A stretch of 64,000 nt of DNA from JANXLS01 sp038227045 (GTDB lineage Bacteria; Planctomycetota; SZUA-567; H5-PLA8). Location: NCBI GenBank assembly GCA_038227045.1, contig JBBRQD010000015.1, positions 1-64,000 on the forward strand. The letters run 5' to 3'. A program made the position numbers and the translations under genes. Numbering within the stretch: position 1 is the stretch's first letter; the number at the start of each line of letters is the position of its first letter. Below are positions 33,978-43,400 of the stretch, piece by piece. The notes beneath the pieces were generated by a model, which saw nothing but the letters and a program-made list of their open reading frames with translations, did no database searches and was not told where the DNA came from.

Positions 33978-35222
33978 ATGCCGCTCGAACCCGAACAACT
34001 TTTACAGCGAGCCGTCGAAGCAGGCGCTCTGGACCAGCAGAAAGGCCAGGCGGCTGTTGCTGTGTATACGCGTCTGTTGGAGATGGGCGCTGAATTCAGT
34101 TTCGGCGATTTCCTGGTCGAGCGCGGATTGCTTGCGCGCATGGCGGTGGAGGCATTTGAAGCCGACAGCGGCCAAACATTTTCCGCCATCGATACGTTGG
34201 GTGACTACCAGCTCATTGAACTCCTTGGCGAAGGGGAGAGCGGTGCGGTTTTCAAAGCCGTGCAGAAAATGCTCAATCGCGAAGTCGCCGTCAAAGTGCT
34301 CAACACCGAACTCGCGCAGGACGCCGCGACGGTCGAACGGTTTCTGCGCGAAGCCCGAGCCGTGGCGAAGCTGAGCCATCCCAACGTCGTCCACGGTTAC
34401 AGCGCCGGGACTGAACAGGGACTGCATTATTTCGCAATGGAACTGCTGGACGGCGGCTCGGCCAGCGACCTGATGGAGCAGGCCGGGGGACGCTTGAGCG
34501 AAATGCGCGCGCTTGAAATCGCCGGACAGGCGGCCGAAGGCCTGAAGGCCGCGCACGCGCACGGTATTTTGCACCGCGACGTGAAGCCCGACAACATTCT
34601 GCTGTCGAGCGAAGGCGTCGCGAAATTGACCGATCTCGGCATCGCGCAGGTCGCTCATGCGGCGGCGGATGGCGGAACGTTTTGGGGCAGTCCGCCCTAT
34701 GTCGCGCCGGAAACAGTGCGCGGCGGAGACGCCAACGATCCGCGCAGCGACATCTACAGCCTGGGCGCAACGCTCTTCGAACTGCTGATCGGCTCGCCGC
34801 CGTTTTTGAACGACGATCCCGCGGAGATTCTGCGCATGCACCTGAACGTCGAACCGCTCGACGTCAGGCAACTGCGTCCGGAGCTGAGCGCGAGAACCGC
34901 CACGCTGATCAAGCTGATGCTGGCCAAAGAGCCGACCGAACGCGCGCACAATGCGGATGTGGTCGCCCGGGCGATCCAGAAAATCATTCAGGAATTACAG
35001 TACACTGTGGCATCGGGGCCGACGCCCACGGCTCCCCACCCGCCGGTTCAGCCCTTTGTTCCGCAAAAGAAACGGCTTCTCAAACCGGCGCTCGCGCGTT
35101 TGGGCAGGCCGCTGCTAAGACCCGTCACCCCAAAAATTCCGAGCCCGAAAAGGCCCGGAACAGCGAAAACCGGCGTGCCTCCGCCGCGCGCTTTCCCTGT
35201 CCGCGGCCGCCGCCCGAAGTGA
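33978..35222 (+). CDS. Hanks-type Ser/Thr protein kinase with helical N-domain and basic Pro-rich tail
   Basis: The 414-residue kinase has a helical N-terminal domain of about 75 residues (SFGDFLVERGLLARM..., reminiscent of motor-protein N-domains), then the catalytic domain. Features are GEGESGAV (84-91), the ATP-anchoring VAVKVL (Lys106), HRDVKPDNILL (199-209), DLG (219-221) instead of DFG, and an APE-like VAPETV. The C-terminal 60 residues are basic and Pro-rich with no membrane segment. The DLG change is found in active kinases, so loss of activity is not implied. The GTG at 33915 is an alternative start. No phosphatase gene was seen in the window. Confidence 0.9.
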   Translation: MPLEPEQLLQRAVEAGALDQQKGQAAVAVYTRLLEMGAEFSFGDFLVERGLLARMAVEAFEADSGQTFSAIDTLGDYQLIELLGEGESGAVFKAVQKMLNREVAVKVLNTELAQDAATVERFLREARAVAKLSHPNVVHGYSAGTEQGLHYFAMELLDGGSASDLMEQAGGRLSEMRALEIAGQAAEGLKAAHAHGILHRDVKPDNILLSSEGVAKLTDLGIAQVAHAAADGGTFWGSPPYVAPETVRGGDANDPRSDIYSLGATLFELLIGSPPFLNDDPAEILRMHLNVEPLDVRQLRPELSARTATLIKLMLAKEPTERAHNADVVARAIQKIIQELQYTVASGPTPTAPHPPVQPFVPQKKRLLKPALARLGRPLLRPVTPKIPSPKRPGTAKTGVPPPRAFPVRGRRPK

Positions 35223-35417
35223 AAGTGTGGACCACGCGTTTTCATCTGCGTCCATTCGCGTTTGATTTGGGCGTTGAATTCATCCGACAAAGCTTGACGC
35301 CCAGTCTAATTTCGTGGATAAGCGGTCTGCTTTACCGGCCAATAATCAACAGAATGGGTGCGGCGCGTCGATTTTCCCTTTCAATCGACCCATCGTATCG
35401 GAGGCGTTTCGCACATT

Positions 35418-36023
35418 ATGATTTGCAAACAGTGTCACGCGGAAAATCCTGAAGGCGCTGAAAAGTGCGCAAAATGCGGAGCGTCGCTGAGCGCCGAAAC
35501 GGCTCGGAGTGAAGACGAATTTGAACTTCAGCCCGAAGCGCATAAAGCCCCCGAACGACAAACGCTGCAAGGCCCCGCGACAATCGACTTGGATAAGTTG
35601 GGTGAAGAGGAAGACGATAAAGAAGAGTCGGAGAAATCGGGAAAAAAGCCCAAGAAAAAAATTCCCGAGCGGCCCAAGGATTACAAACGCGAATCGCAGA
35701 TTCTCATGGCGGTGATGGCAGCGTTGATGATACTGCCGGTTGCTTTTTGCTTCGGCGATTATTGCGGTCATGGATTTCCAAACATCGTCGGTCTTATTTT
35801 TGGCGGGCTGGCTCTGCTGGAAGCCATGAAAGTAGACGAGCTCTACACAGCGGGCGATTACGAAGGCGCGGACAAGGCTGCACACGACGCGCACAAATAC
35901 ATCAAAATCGGGGTGATTGCCGCGATCGTCTCATTAGTGATTGTGGTTGGAATTCAAGTTGCCATGCTGGTATTGAAAAAAATGTCGAACGTCATCTCGC
36001 CGAATACGACCGTTCCGGAATAA
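35418..36023 (+). CDS. Zinc-ribbon membrane protein
   Basis: From the ATG at 35418 the 201-residue protein has an N-terminal zinc ribbon (CKQCHAENPEGAEKCAKC, two CxxC pairs), an acidic/Lys-rich linker, and two hydrophobic segments (LMAVMAALMILPVAFCFG and VIAAIVSLVIVVGIQVAML) separated by a polar loop. Such zinc-ribbon membrane proteins are common and mostly uncharacterised. It lies 195 bases downstream of the kinase gene on the same strand, so a phosphorylation link is conceivable. It converges on panB, with three bases between stops. Confidence 0.75.
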   Translation: MICKQCHAENPEGAEKCAKCGASLSAETARSEDEFELQPEAHKAPERQTLQGPATIDLDKLGEEEDDKEESEKSGKKPKKKIPERPKDYKRESQILMAVMAALMILPVAFCFGDYCGHGFPNIVGLIFGGLALLEAMKVDELYTAGDYEGADKAAHDAHKYIKIGVIAAIVSLVIVVGIQVAMLVLKKMSNVISPNTTVPE

Positions 36024-36026
36024 CGT

Positions 36027-36809
36027 TCACACGGGGAACTTCCCCGTCCGCACATCGTCGATATACGTCTTCGCCGCCTCGCGCATCGTGTCTGCCAGCG
36101 TGGCGAAACGCTTGGCGTGCTTCGGAACGAAGTCTTCGTACAACCCGAAGACATCGTGAAACACCTGCACTTGGCCGGAGCAGTGCGGGCCGGCGCCGAT
36201 GCCGATGGTCGGAATGTTTACGGCTTTCGTGATGCGTTCTGCGAGCTCCGCCGGAACCAATTCCAGCACGATGGCGAACGCGCCGGCCGCTTCGAGCGCC
36301 TGTGCGTCGGCCAGCATGCGGTCCTGCGCCTCGTCGCTTTTGCCCTGAACTCGATAGCCGCCGAGCTGATGAATCGACTGTGGCGTCAGCCCCAAATGTC
36401 CCATGACGGGAATGCCCGCGCCGGTGAATTCCTGCACCACCGGCGTCATGCGCGACCCGCCTTCGATCTTGACGGCTTGCGCGCCGCCTTCCGCAAGCGC
36501 GCGTGCGGCACTGCGCAGGCTCCCCGGCAAATCGTTTGGCGAATACGTCGCGAAGGGCAGATCGACGACGATCATCGCATTGGACGATCCGCGCGCAACG
36601 GCCGCGCAATGCAGGATCATCATGTCCAGCGTGACAGGCAGCGTGCTGTTGTGGCCATGAACAACCATGCCCAGCGAATCGCCGACGAGCAGCATCGGCG
36701 CGCCGGCCGAATCGAGAATCTTCGCCGACGTGTAATCGTAGCACGTCAGCACGGCGATCGGCACGCCGTCCTGTTTCAGCTTCATGATATCGCGAAGGGT
36801 GATGCGCAT
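36027..36809 (-). CDS. panB: 3-methyl-2-oxobutanoate hydroxymethyltransferase
   Basis: It makes ketopantoate from 2-ketoisovalerate and methylene-tetrahydrofolate, the first step of pantothenate/CoA synthesis. From the ATG at 36809 the 260 residues fit the family. Seen motifs include LTCYDYTSAKILDSAGAPMLLVGDSLGMV (metal Asp), VVDLPFATY, KIEGGSRM, MGHLGLTPQSI and LVPAELAERITKAVNIPTIGIGAGPHCSGQVQVFHD. GGAG lies before the ATG. PanC is not adjacent. CoA is the source of the phosphopantetheine arm needed by the carrier protein at 18738, a general link only. Confidence 0.95.
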   Translation of the reverse strand: MRITLRDIMKLKQDGVPIAVLTCYDYTSAKILDSAGAPMLLVGDSLGMVVHGHNSTLPVTLDMMILHCAAVARGSSNAMIVVDLPFATYSPNDLPGSLRSAARALAEGGAQAVKIEGGSRMTPVVQEFTGAGIPVMGHLGLTPQSIHQLGGYRVQGKSDEAQDRMLADAQALEAAGAFAIVLELVPAELAERITKAVNIPTIGIGAGPHCSGQVQVFHDVFGLYEDFVPKHAKRFATLADTMREAAKTYIDDVRTGKFPV

Positions 36810-36993
36810 GGCGTCTCCTGGTGCGGCGGCTTCATTGTAACCCGTTCGTGCGAACTGGCACATTTTTTTTACCGCGAAAGGACGCTGGAGGAGCGCATAG
36901 GAAAGGGATGAGGAGCAAGGGAAAGAAAAAAATCTCGACTGCCAGTCTCCCTGGGATTATAAGAATCCAGGCTTTCTTAAGTGAGGATCGACG

Positions 36994-37683
36994 ATGCCCG
37001 AGAAGATCGAAGCCGTAGTACTGCTCAGCGGCGGATTGGACTCCGCCACTGCGCTGGCGATTGCCAAAAGCGAGGGCTTTGACGTTCACGCGTTAAGTTT
37101 CCGCTACGGTCAGCGGCACGCGGTGGAACTGAATTGCGCCCAGAAAATCGCGGCTCAACAAAATGTTTTGCAGCACGTGATCGTGGACATCGACATGCGC
37201 GCGTTCGGCGGATCGGCGTTGACGGCGGACATCGAAGTGCCGAAGAATCGCGCGCCGGGTGACATGGCGCATGGCATTCCGATCACTTACGTTCCCGCGC
37301 GGAACACGATTTTTCTCTCATTTGCGCTGGCCTGTGCGGAAGTGCTGGGCAGCACCGATATCTTCATCGGCGTCAACGCGCTGGACTACAGCGGCTATCC
37401 GGATTGCCGGCCGGAGTATATCAAGGCGTACGAACGCATGGCCAATCTGGCGACGAAAGCCGGTGTCGAAGGCCGCCAGCTCAAAATTCACACGCCGTTG
37501 ATCTCCTGGACCAAAGCGCAAATCATCTCGCGCGGACTGGATCTCGGTGTGGATTTTTCGCAAACCAGTTCCTGCTACGACCCCGCGCCCGATGGCACCG
37601 CGTGCGGTAAATGCGACTCCTGCCAGTTGCGCCTGAAAGGCTTCCGCGAAGCCGGAGTACGCGATCCAATTCAGTACGTCTAA
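36994..37683 (+). CDS. queC: 7-cyano-7-deazaguanine synthase
   Basis: It converts carboxy-deazaguanine to preQ0 using ATP and ammonia, in queuosine biosynthesis. The 229 residues match the family. The N-terminal PP-loop is LSGGLDSATALAIA, the catalytic region VPARNTIFLSFALA, and the C-terminal zinc site SCYDPAPDGTACGKCDSCQLRLKGF (four Cys). AGGA lies eight bases before the ATG. An imperfect CCTGG/CCAGG hairpin lies just upstream at about 36949-36970. No preQ1 riboswitch was recognised. Other que genes are not in the window. Confidence 0.96.
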   Translation: MPEKIEAVVLLSGGLDSATALAIAKSEGFDVHALSFRYGQRHAVELNCAQKIAAQQNVLQHVIVDIDMRAFGGSALTADIEVPKNRAPGDMAHGIPITYVPARNTIFLSFALACAEVLGSTDIFIGVNALDYSGYPDCRPEYIKAYERMANLATKAGVEGRQLKIHTPLISWTKAQIISRGLDLGVDFSQTSSCYDPAPDGTACGKCDSCQLRLKGFREAGVRDPIQYV

Positions 37684-37904
37684 ATTCCACCGTCTCAAAA
37701 GACCTTGTTCTTCGAATCGAATCGTGCATTTTCTTTGCTGCACTCGTGACGCGTCCGGGTCTTTCCTATGATCGCGATGTTCAAGAGCCATAATATATTC
37801 CTTTAAGAAATTGCGCAGGCAATCGGAGTCGGGTAAATTAAGTTTAGAAGCACGACGTGCACTGTTCGTCTAGCGCACCGATTGCAAAGGGAGAAGTTAT
37901 CGAC

Positions 37905-38558
37905 ATGGGCAAGCCATTAAGTTGGAAATGGAGAATAACTATAACGACGATCGTTCTGTCGTTTGTTTTGTTGGGCTGGATTTTCACCGATAGTTGCCAC
38001 ACATGGGTCCTGGGCAAGATCGACCAGCAGTTGGCGGCCATGCCCGATAGCGAGCGCCGGGACAGTGATTTGGCGGGATGGTTCCTGTTTTGGGCCGCGT
38101 TTAAGGGCAACCTGTGCACCGATTACAAATCCGCCAGCAGCATGTACAAGGATTTTTGCGGGCTGCCGAAGGATTACAATAGTAGGGCTTTTGATTTCGT
38201 GTTGTCGCCCGCGTTCAAGAGAATGGATGCCAAGAACGGCTTCGTGGGAAAATGTTCGCCCGACGGTTTGACTGGTTGGGGGCCGTTGCATCCCGACGCC
38301 CCCGATGCATATTACAATTACATTTGCATGATCGAGTCGAACGAAGTCGGCGCAACCACGGGGCGCGAGGCATTGGTGTATTACATTCTATTTTACGACT
38401 GGCACATGAAGGCTTCGAAGGATCACAAGCCGCATCCGAAATTCCTGAAATACTGGGAAAAAATTCGCCAAAAAACACTCAACAGCCGGGTCGGATTCAG
38501 CGACATCCCTAATTTCGATTACATGGCCAAAAAAGCCACGCCGTGGAAAGAACCTTAA
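37905..38558 (+). CDS. Membrane-anchored hypothetical protein
   Basis: From the ATG at 37905 (GGGAGAAG about 13 bases upstream) the 217-residue protein has a short positive start, one transmembrane segment (ITITTIVLSFVLLGWIFTDSC) and a large extracytoplasmic domain rich in aromatic residues (AYYNYICMIES, ALVYYILFYDWHMKASKDHK). Several cysteines could form disulfides. No known domain was recognised. It ends five bases from the convergent DJ-1 gene. Confidence 0.65.
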   Translation: MGKPLSWKWRITITTIVLSFVLLGWIFTDSCHTWVLGKIDQQLAAMPDSERRDSDLAGWFLFWAAFKGNLCTDYKSASSMYKDFCGLPKDYNSRAFDFVLSPAFKRMDAKNGFVGKCSPDGLTGWGPLHPDAPDAYYNYICMIESNEVGATTGREALVYYILFYDWHMKASKDHKPHPKFLKYWEKIRQKTLNSRVGFSDIPNFDYMAKKATPWKEP

Positions 38559-38563
38559 ATTGT

Positions 38564-39085
38564 TCAATTTAACGCGTTCAACACCGCGCTCATCATTGCC
38601 GGCAAATCGTTTGGCGCCTGAGCCGTGATCATTTTTCCATCCACGACACAGCGCTCGTCAAGCCACTCGGCGCCGGCGTTGATCAAATCGTCTTTGATTG
38701 CGGGCACGCTGGTCACGCGCTTGCCTTTGACGATTTTCGCGCTGATCGGAACCCAGCCGGCATGGCAGATGTACGCCACCACCGCGCCCGCGTTCCACAC
38801 GGCTGCAACGAGATCGTTGCAGCCTCTGTAGCGGCGCAGTTTGTCCGGCGCAAAACCGCCGGGAACCACGAGGACTTTCACTTTTTTCGGATCGATTTCG
38901 GAAAAATCCGCGTCGGCCTTGACGGGATAACCTTCTTTCGACGTGTACGTCTCTCCCTTCTTAGGTGCGACGACCAGAACCTCGTAGCCAGCTTCGATGA
39001 GGCGCAATCGCGGGTAGTGCAATTCCAGATTTTCGTAAATGTTTTCGGCCAGAACGACGGCAAGACCTTTGGATTGCGTGGACAT
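38564..39085 (-). CDS. DJ-1/PfpI family protein
   Basis: A 173-residue cytoplasmic protein of the class I glutamine-amidotransferase-like fold. The nucleophile elbow reads VVAYICHAGWVPIS with Cys near 107 followed by His, and the N-terminal Glu that activates the Cys lies in LAENIYENLELHYP. VPGGFAPDKLRR is also standard. Members act as proteases, chaperones or glyoxalase-like/deglycase enzymes; the exact activity is not predictable. AAGGAG lies before the ATG. A stem-loop repeat lies immediately upstream. Confidence 0.92.
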   Translation of the reverse strand: MSTQSKGLAVVLAENIYENLELHYPRLRLIEAGYEVLVVAPKKGETYTSKEGYPVKADADFSEIDPKKVKVLVVPGGFAPDKLRRYRGCNDLVAAVWNAGAVVAYICHAGWVPISAKIVKGKRVTSVPAIKDDLINAGAEWLDERCVVDGKMITAQAPNDLPAMMSAVLNALN

Positions 39086-39099
39086 GTCGTGCTCCTTTT

Positions 39100-39182
39100 C
39101 CAGAGCCGCGCACGTAAGTAAGCGGCTAAGACCATGTTGTCGTGCGAAATAAAACCGCTGAGTTGCGTGCGCGGCTCTAACG
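39100..39182. repeat. Stem-loop repeat, copy 2
   Basis: The left arm 39100-39127 is identical to the left arm of the element at 11161-11243 over about 28 bases, starting CCAGAGCCGCGCACG. The right arm, ending at about 39180, is more diverged but still pairs (TTGCGTGCGCGGCTCT). The middle differs from copy 1. Both copies lie just upstream of a minus-strand gene. Confidence 0.78.
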
Positions 39183-39190
39183 TGCGAATC

Positions 39191-40069
39191 CTATTTTTTT
39201 CGAGCCACTAAAATCTTCGTGCTTGGCCCGCGTGGGAAAAGGCGCGTGAGCAGCAGTTCGGGAAAATACATGGACGCGCCCATCGCGCCGCCCAGAAATT
39301 CGCCGATGCCAATGTGCTTGCCTGCCTTATAGGGCATTTTAGTCAACGACCAACTCGTTTTAAAGGCCAGTTTGCCGAGCCCGGAAAGATCTGTCGGGGA
39401 ATTCATCAGCACGAACAGGGGCCGGATGGAGACGATGTCGAAGCCGCGCGCTTTCAATGCTTCCGTGTATGTGTAAAGCGTTCTGCGGCGCACATGACCG
39501 ACCGCGTTTTCGACGCTTTGGCATTTGTCAAAAATGACCGTGTGGCCGCCGGGCTTCAAGGCGGACGCGATATTGTCCAACGCGCCGTTCCATCCCGCGT
39601 CATCCACGAGATGAAACAACACGTCGAAGGCCGTTGCTAGATCGAATCCACCCGATGAGGTTCCCAGCGCCAGCGGCTGGGCGACGTCGGCTTTTTCGAA
39701 GCGCCATCCGGCGGTCTCCGAGCCGGAGTCCGGAAAGCGTTCTCGCGCGGCTTTCACGGCAATGTCCGTGATATCGAACCCGCTGACATGCGCGGCGCCC
39801 AACGAGCGCCAAAGGTCGAGGTAAAAGCCTGTGCCGAACCCCAATTCGAGAATTCGCGAATTTTGAATTGAAATGCCGGAGGCACGTAATGTTCGCAGGA
39901 GCACGGCACGCCGAACCCGGTACGCCCAGCGGTTAAAGGCCAGGCCCACCCCCGCGTGACCCACGCCGGAAAGCGAGAAATCTTTCTCGAGCCGTTGGTT
40001 CCAATAGCGGTCATTTTCGTAGATTGGACGCTTCTCTGTGCTGGACGAAGTGCGTTCGGCTGAGGACAT
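39191..40069 (-). CDS. SAM-dependent methyltransferase
   Basis: A class I methyltransferase, 292 residues from the ATG at 40069. The SAM-binding motif I reads ILELGFGTGFYLDLWR, with GFDITDIAVKAARERFPD as motif post-I, and DLATAFDVLFHLVDDAGWNGALDNIASALKPGGHTVIFDK as motifs II/III. The N-terminal YWNQRLEKDFSLSGVGHAGVG is common in glycan- or lipid-associated methyltransferases. The C-terminal region (GEFLGGAMGASMYFPELLLTRLFPRG) is partly hydrophobic and may associate with the membrane. Substrate unknown. The GTG at 40099 is an alternative start. Confidence 0.88.
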   Translation of the reverse strand: MSSAERTSSSTEKRPIYENDRYWNQRLEKDFSLSGVGHAGVGLAFNRWAYRVRRAVLLRTLRASGISIQNSRILELGFGTGFYLDLWRSLGAAHVSGFDITDIAVKAARERFPDSGSETAGWRFEKADVAQPLALGTSSGGFDLATAFDVLFHLVDDAGWNGALDNIASALKPGGHTVIFDKCQSVENAVGHVRRRTLYTYTEALKARGFDIVSIRPLFVLMNSPTDLSGLGKLAFKTSWSLTKMPYKAGKHIGIGEFLGGAMGASMYFPELLLTRLFPRGPSTKILVARKK

Positions 40070-40415
40070 GATGCAGTGGCCGCCTATTCGTATTGACACT
40101 TTTCAGCATTAAAATCCGACATAATTCAGACTTACTATAAACCAATTGATCGGTTTTGACACCAAAGAACGTCTGGAGAAAGCAGATTTGATCCTCGGCA
40201 AGGCCCGCGTTGAAGTCAAAAAGTTTTTTTATGATTGAACGCGAAGGCACTTGAGCATAAAATAGGGCATCTTAGTGTTTTTGACGGATCCTAGTTTTTG
40301 CGCCCCGGTTCTACACGTGGGGTGGTGCCCGTTATTGCCGAATTCGAATATCACTTTTCTCGGACGCCCTTTCTTTTTTGTCCAACAAGGGGCTGAGTAG
40401 CGGAGACTGGAACAC
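40070..40415. other. Intergenic stretch upstream of the giant PKD protein
   Basis: These 346 bases between two divergent genes have no credible coding frame. A TTGACA lies at 40093-40098, but the nearest -10-like hexamer (CATAAT at 40120) is too far, so no promoter is called. Several AT-rich runs and TTTTTG tracts occur. Confidence 0.45.
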
Positions 40416-43400
40416 ATGAATGCAACGTTTGCTTTAAAATCGGTTTTGGCATTTTCCCTTGCGATGCTGGCGGGATATTTCGTTTTCACCAGCCCATTGA
40501 ATCCCAATCTTAAAGGGGCGCGCGGCGTTGCCGAAAAAGCTCTGCGCCCCAGCGAAGGCGGTTCCAGCGCCGTTGAAAAAACCGTCGCGGAGCACTCGCC
40601 TCAATATGCGCCATTTACCCCGGGGCAACCCGTGGGCGAGCTGATTAATCGCGATTTTAAAGCGGTCGCCGGTGGTTTGAAGAATGACAACGTCCGGATG
40701 ACCACTGTGATTTCCAACGTGTACGCGGCAGGCATTCAGCACTCCGTGAAGGGGCCGGTTGGGGGAACGGTGAAATGGGTGCCGTCGGGACAGGAAGTCC
40801 GGATGGGGGACGAAGTAGTCTCCGTGTCCGGTTTGGCATCGCTGGCTGAAGCTCATCTCGAAACTCTGGGCGGAATTAAACACGTTGTTTATCCCTCCAC
40901 CTACGTTGAAACCGACGAACGTCTTTACGTGCGGCCAGAGGGTGGCGTTGAACACGATATCATTTTGAAGAAACAACCCGAAATGACCGACGCATGCGGA
41001 CTGGCCTATACGGGCTATCTGGACATCAGCAAGGGGTTGACCGTATGGGACGATAAAACCCAAATTTTGGGGAACTATAAGACCAAGAAGGACATTTATT
41101 TCAAGAACAAGGTTGGTAATGTTGTTTTCTGTCTCCGCGCGCCTGTCGCCTACGATGCAAACGTCACGTTGCGCGGAGGCGGATTGGACAAAGAAAAGCA
41201 AGCCTTGCAGCAGAATCAAAGTTGTGCCGCGACATGCGAGTACCAGATCACAATGGACAGCAAGGGCATGAAGCTGGCGGTCGTCACGTCCGGGCGTTGG
41301 CTAATGGATCCGGCGCGTGCCTATCCGGTGACCATCGATCCCAATTTCAGCCCGTTCGGGTTGGCCGACGGCAATCCTCCGATCTATGTTGGAACCGTGG
41401 GAAGCAATAGTCTTATTCCCGTGTCCGCTGGCGGCCTTGGCACTAAACTGATTATTGAAGAGGATTGCGCCCGGCTCAATAAGGGCCCTAAGGATAACGG
41501 TTACGGCCATATCGTCATGCCCTTTGGTTTTTCATACTATTCGAACAATGTGAACTTTCCGGCGGGGTCGTTTTTGTTCGTGCACATTGATGGTTGGGCA
41601 AGTTTTGACCCGCCATCGTTCAAGTACGCCGACGAAATACCGCCCGATCCCGCTGAAAGCCCTTGCTTCGATGCCGCTGGTTTTAACGGCAAAACAGGCC
41701 AGATCCCCGGCGACGGCTATCCGACGGATGGCGCATTTTATGCCTTGTGGAACGATCTTCGTTTTTCGGGCGATCCAAATTCGGGCATTTATTTTTTCAC
41801 GGACGGTGTCGCGCCGAACCGGCGGGTAATCATCGAATGGCATAGGATGAACTATGTCCAGGATAACAATACAAACGACTTCATCAGTTTTAATTTGATT
41901 TTGTACGAGTGCCAGAGCATCATTGAAGTCATCGTCGGGGATATCACCCAGGGCGATGCATTTTACGGCGATTCGACGATCGGCATCGAAAGCCCAGGGG
42001 ATGTCAGGGCGGTATTTTACGACCAGTTTGCGCCTCCCGCTCAGGGGGTCCCTGCCACGACGCCGATTGATGGTCTCGACGTTACGTTTTCGCGGTCGCC
42101 GTTGTCAAACATCACTGTTGTAGAGACAAACAACACCGGTTGCTTGCCGTTGACAACCTGCTTCAAAACGACTATCAACACAGTTGTTCCATTATGTGTA
42201 CAGCTTCAGGGCGGAGCGACCCTGCCTCCGACATTTGCCTTCCATTGGGATTTCAACGATGGCGGCAGCGGGTTTACAGAGAATATTTGCCATACTTATA
42301 CCACGCCCCAAAAATTTACTCCGCGGTTGACTGTCACGGACGATTTCGGGCGTTCGGCAACATTTGTAGCCGGTGTGAGTAATTTGCTTAGACAGGTTTT
42401 TGTGTGCGACCTTCCACCCGTCGCTATTTCTGCAACTCCGGCAGGGGGAACTGCGCCTTTGAGCGTGGACATTCGCGCGTCCTCAACCACTCCTTATGTA
42501 TTGAGCGCAGCGCCGCCTTTGGGCGGTGCACTCGTTCCAACAATTTCGGCGTACGATGTGGCCAATACAGCGCTGGTCATCGATCAGTTGGCTCCAATGA
42601 ACCTCCCGAATACATTTACCCCATACCAGACGATTATCGGCACCGCCGTGCTGACCTCGGTTCCCACGCAGGTCAGCGCACTCACGCCAGTGGACACAAT
42701 CGCTGCCACTGTGCTGTTCGACACGCCTGGAACTTATCGCGTAACAGGCGTCTTCCCCGGCACGAGTTTCACGCTGCCGACGGATGGGTTCGGGTATGTT
42801 TTCATTAATGTCGTGGATCCCAATGCCGTAACGTCGAATTCGATGATTGTGACCAATTCGGCATTCCATATCGATTGGTTGGGCAAGACCCCCAATCCGC
42901 TGGGCATTCTGCCAAACCCGAACAACGATACGATCACGGTCGGCGGTTATATCAACCTCTCCGGGATGGACTTGTCATCGCTGGCCGGCCAGGACATAAC
43001 GCTGGCGTTGAACGGCTATAATCCCGTCTTCCAGGGTACGCTGGATACCAACGGGCATTCCATACAGGGCGATTTTGCCACCGGTGCAACTGGCGATTTT
43101 AGTATCTCCATGCCCTCTGGCAAATTCACATGCAATGTCAAGGGCGACTACGCCGTCTCGCTAGGAGTTGCGTCGCAGAACTTGACCTCGCTGTTGCCTG
43201 CAAATTACAGCGTCCGAATTGGCGATGTGTTTAGCAGCCCGGGAACTTCCGTGGGGTACGGCTACTCATCGGTTGCGGGGAAACAGGCCAAAGCGTCCTA
43301 CACCTTCGGCAAGTTCTACAACACGGGGAGTTTCTTCAAGGGGCCTATTCCCGGGGCGCCAAACGGCATCGGCCAACCCGGCGGTCAAGAATTGCTGGTT

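Noticed and set aside
36949..36970. Hairpin just upstream of queC considered as a preQ1 riboswitch
   Set aside because: It is a simple imperfect stem; the small pseudoknot layout of preQ1 riboswitches was not recognised.
40093..40125. TTGACA with CATAAT upstream of the giant PKD gene
   Set aside because: The spacing is 21 bases, outside the usual range.
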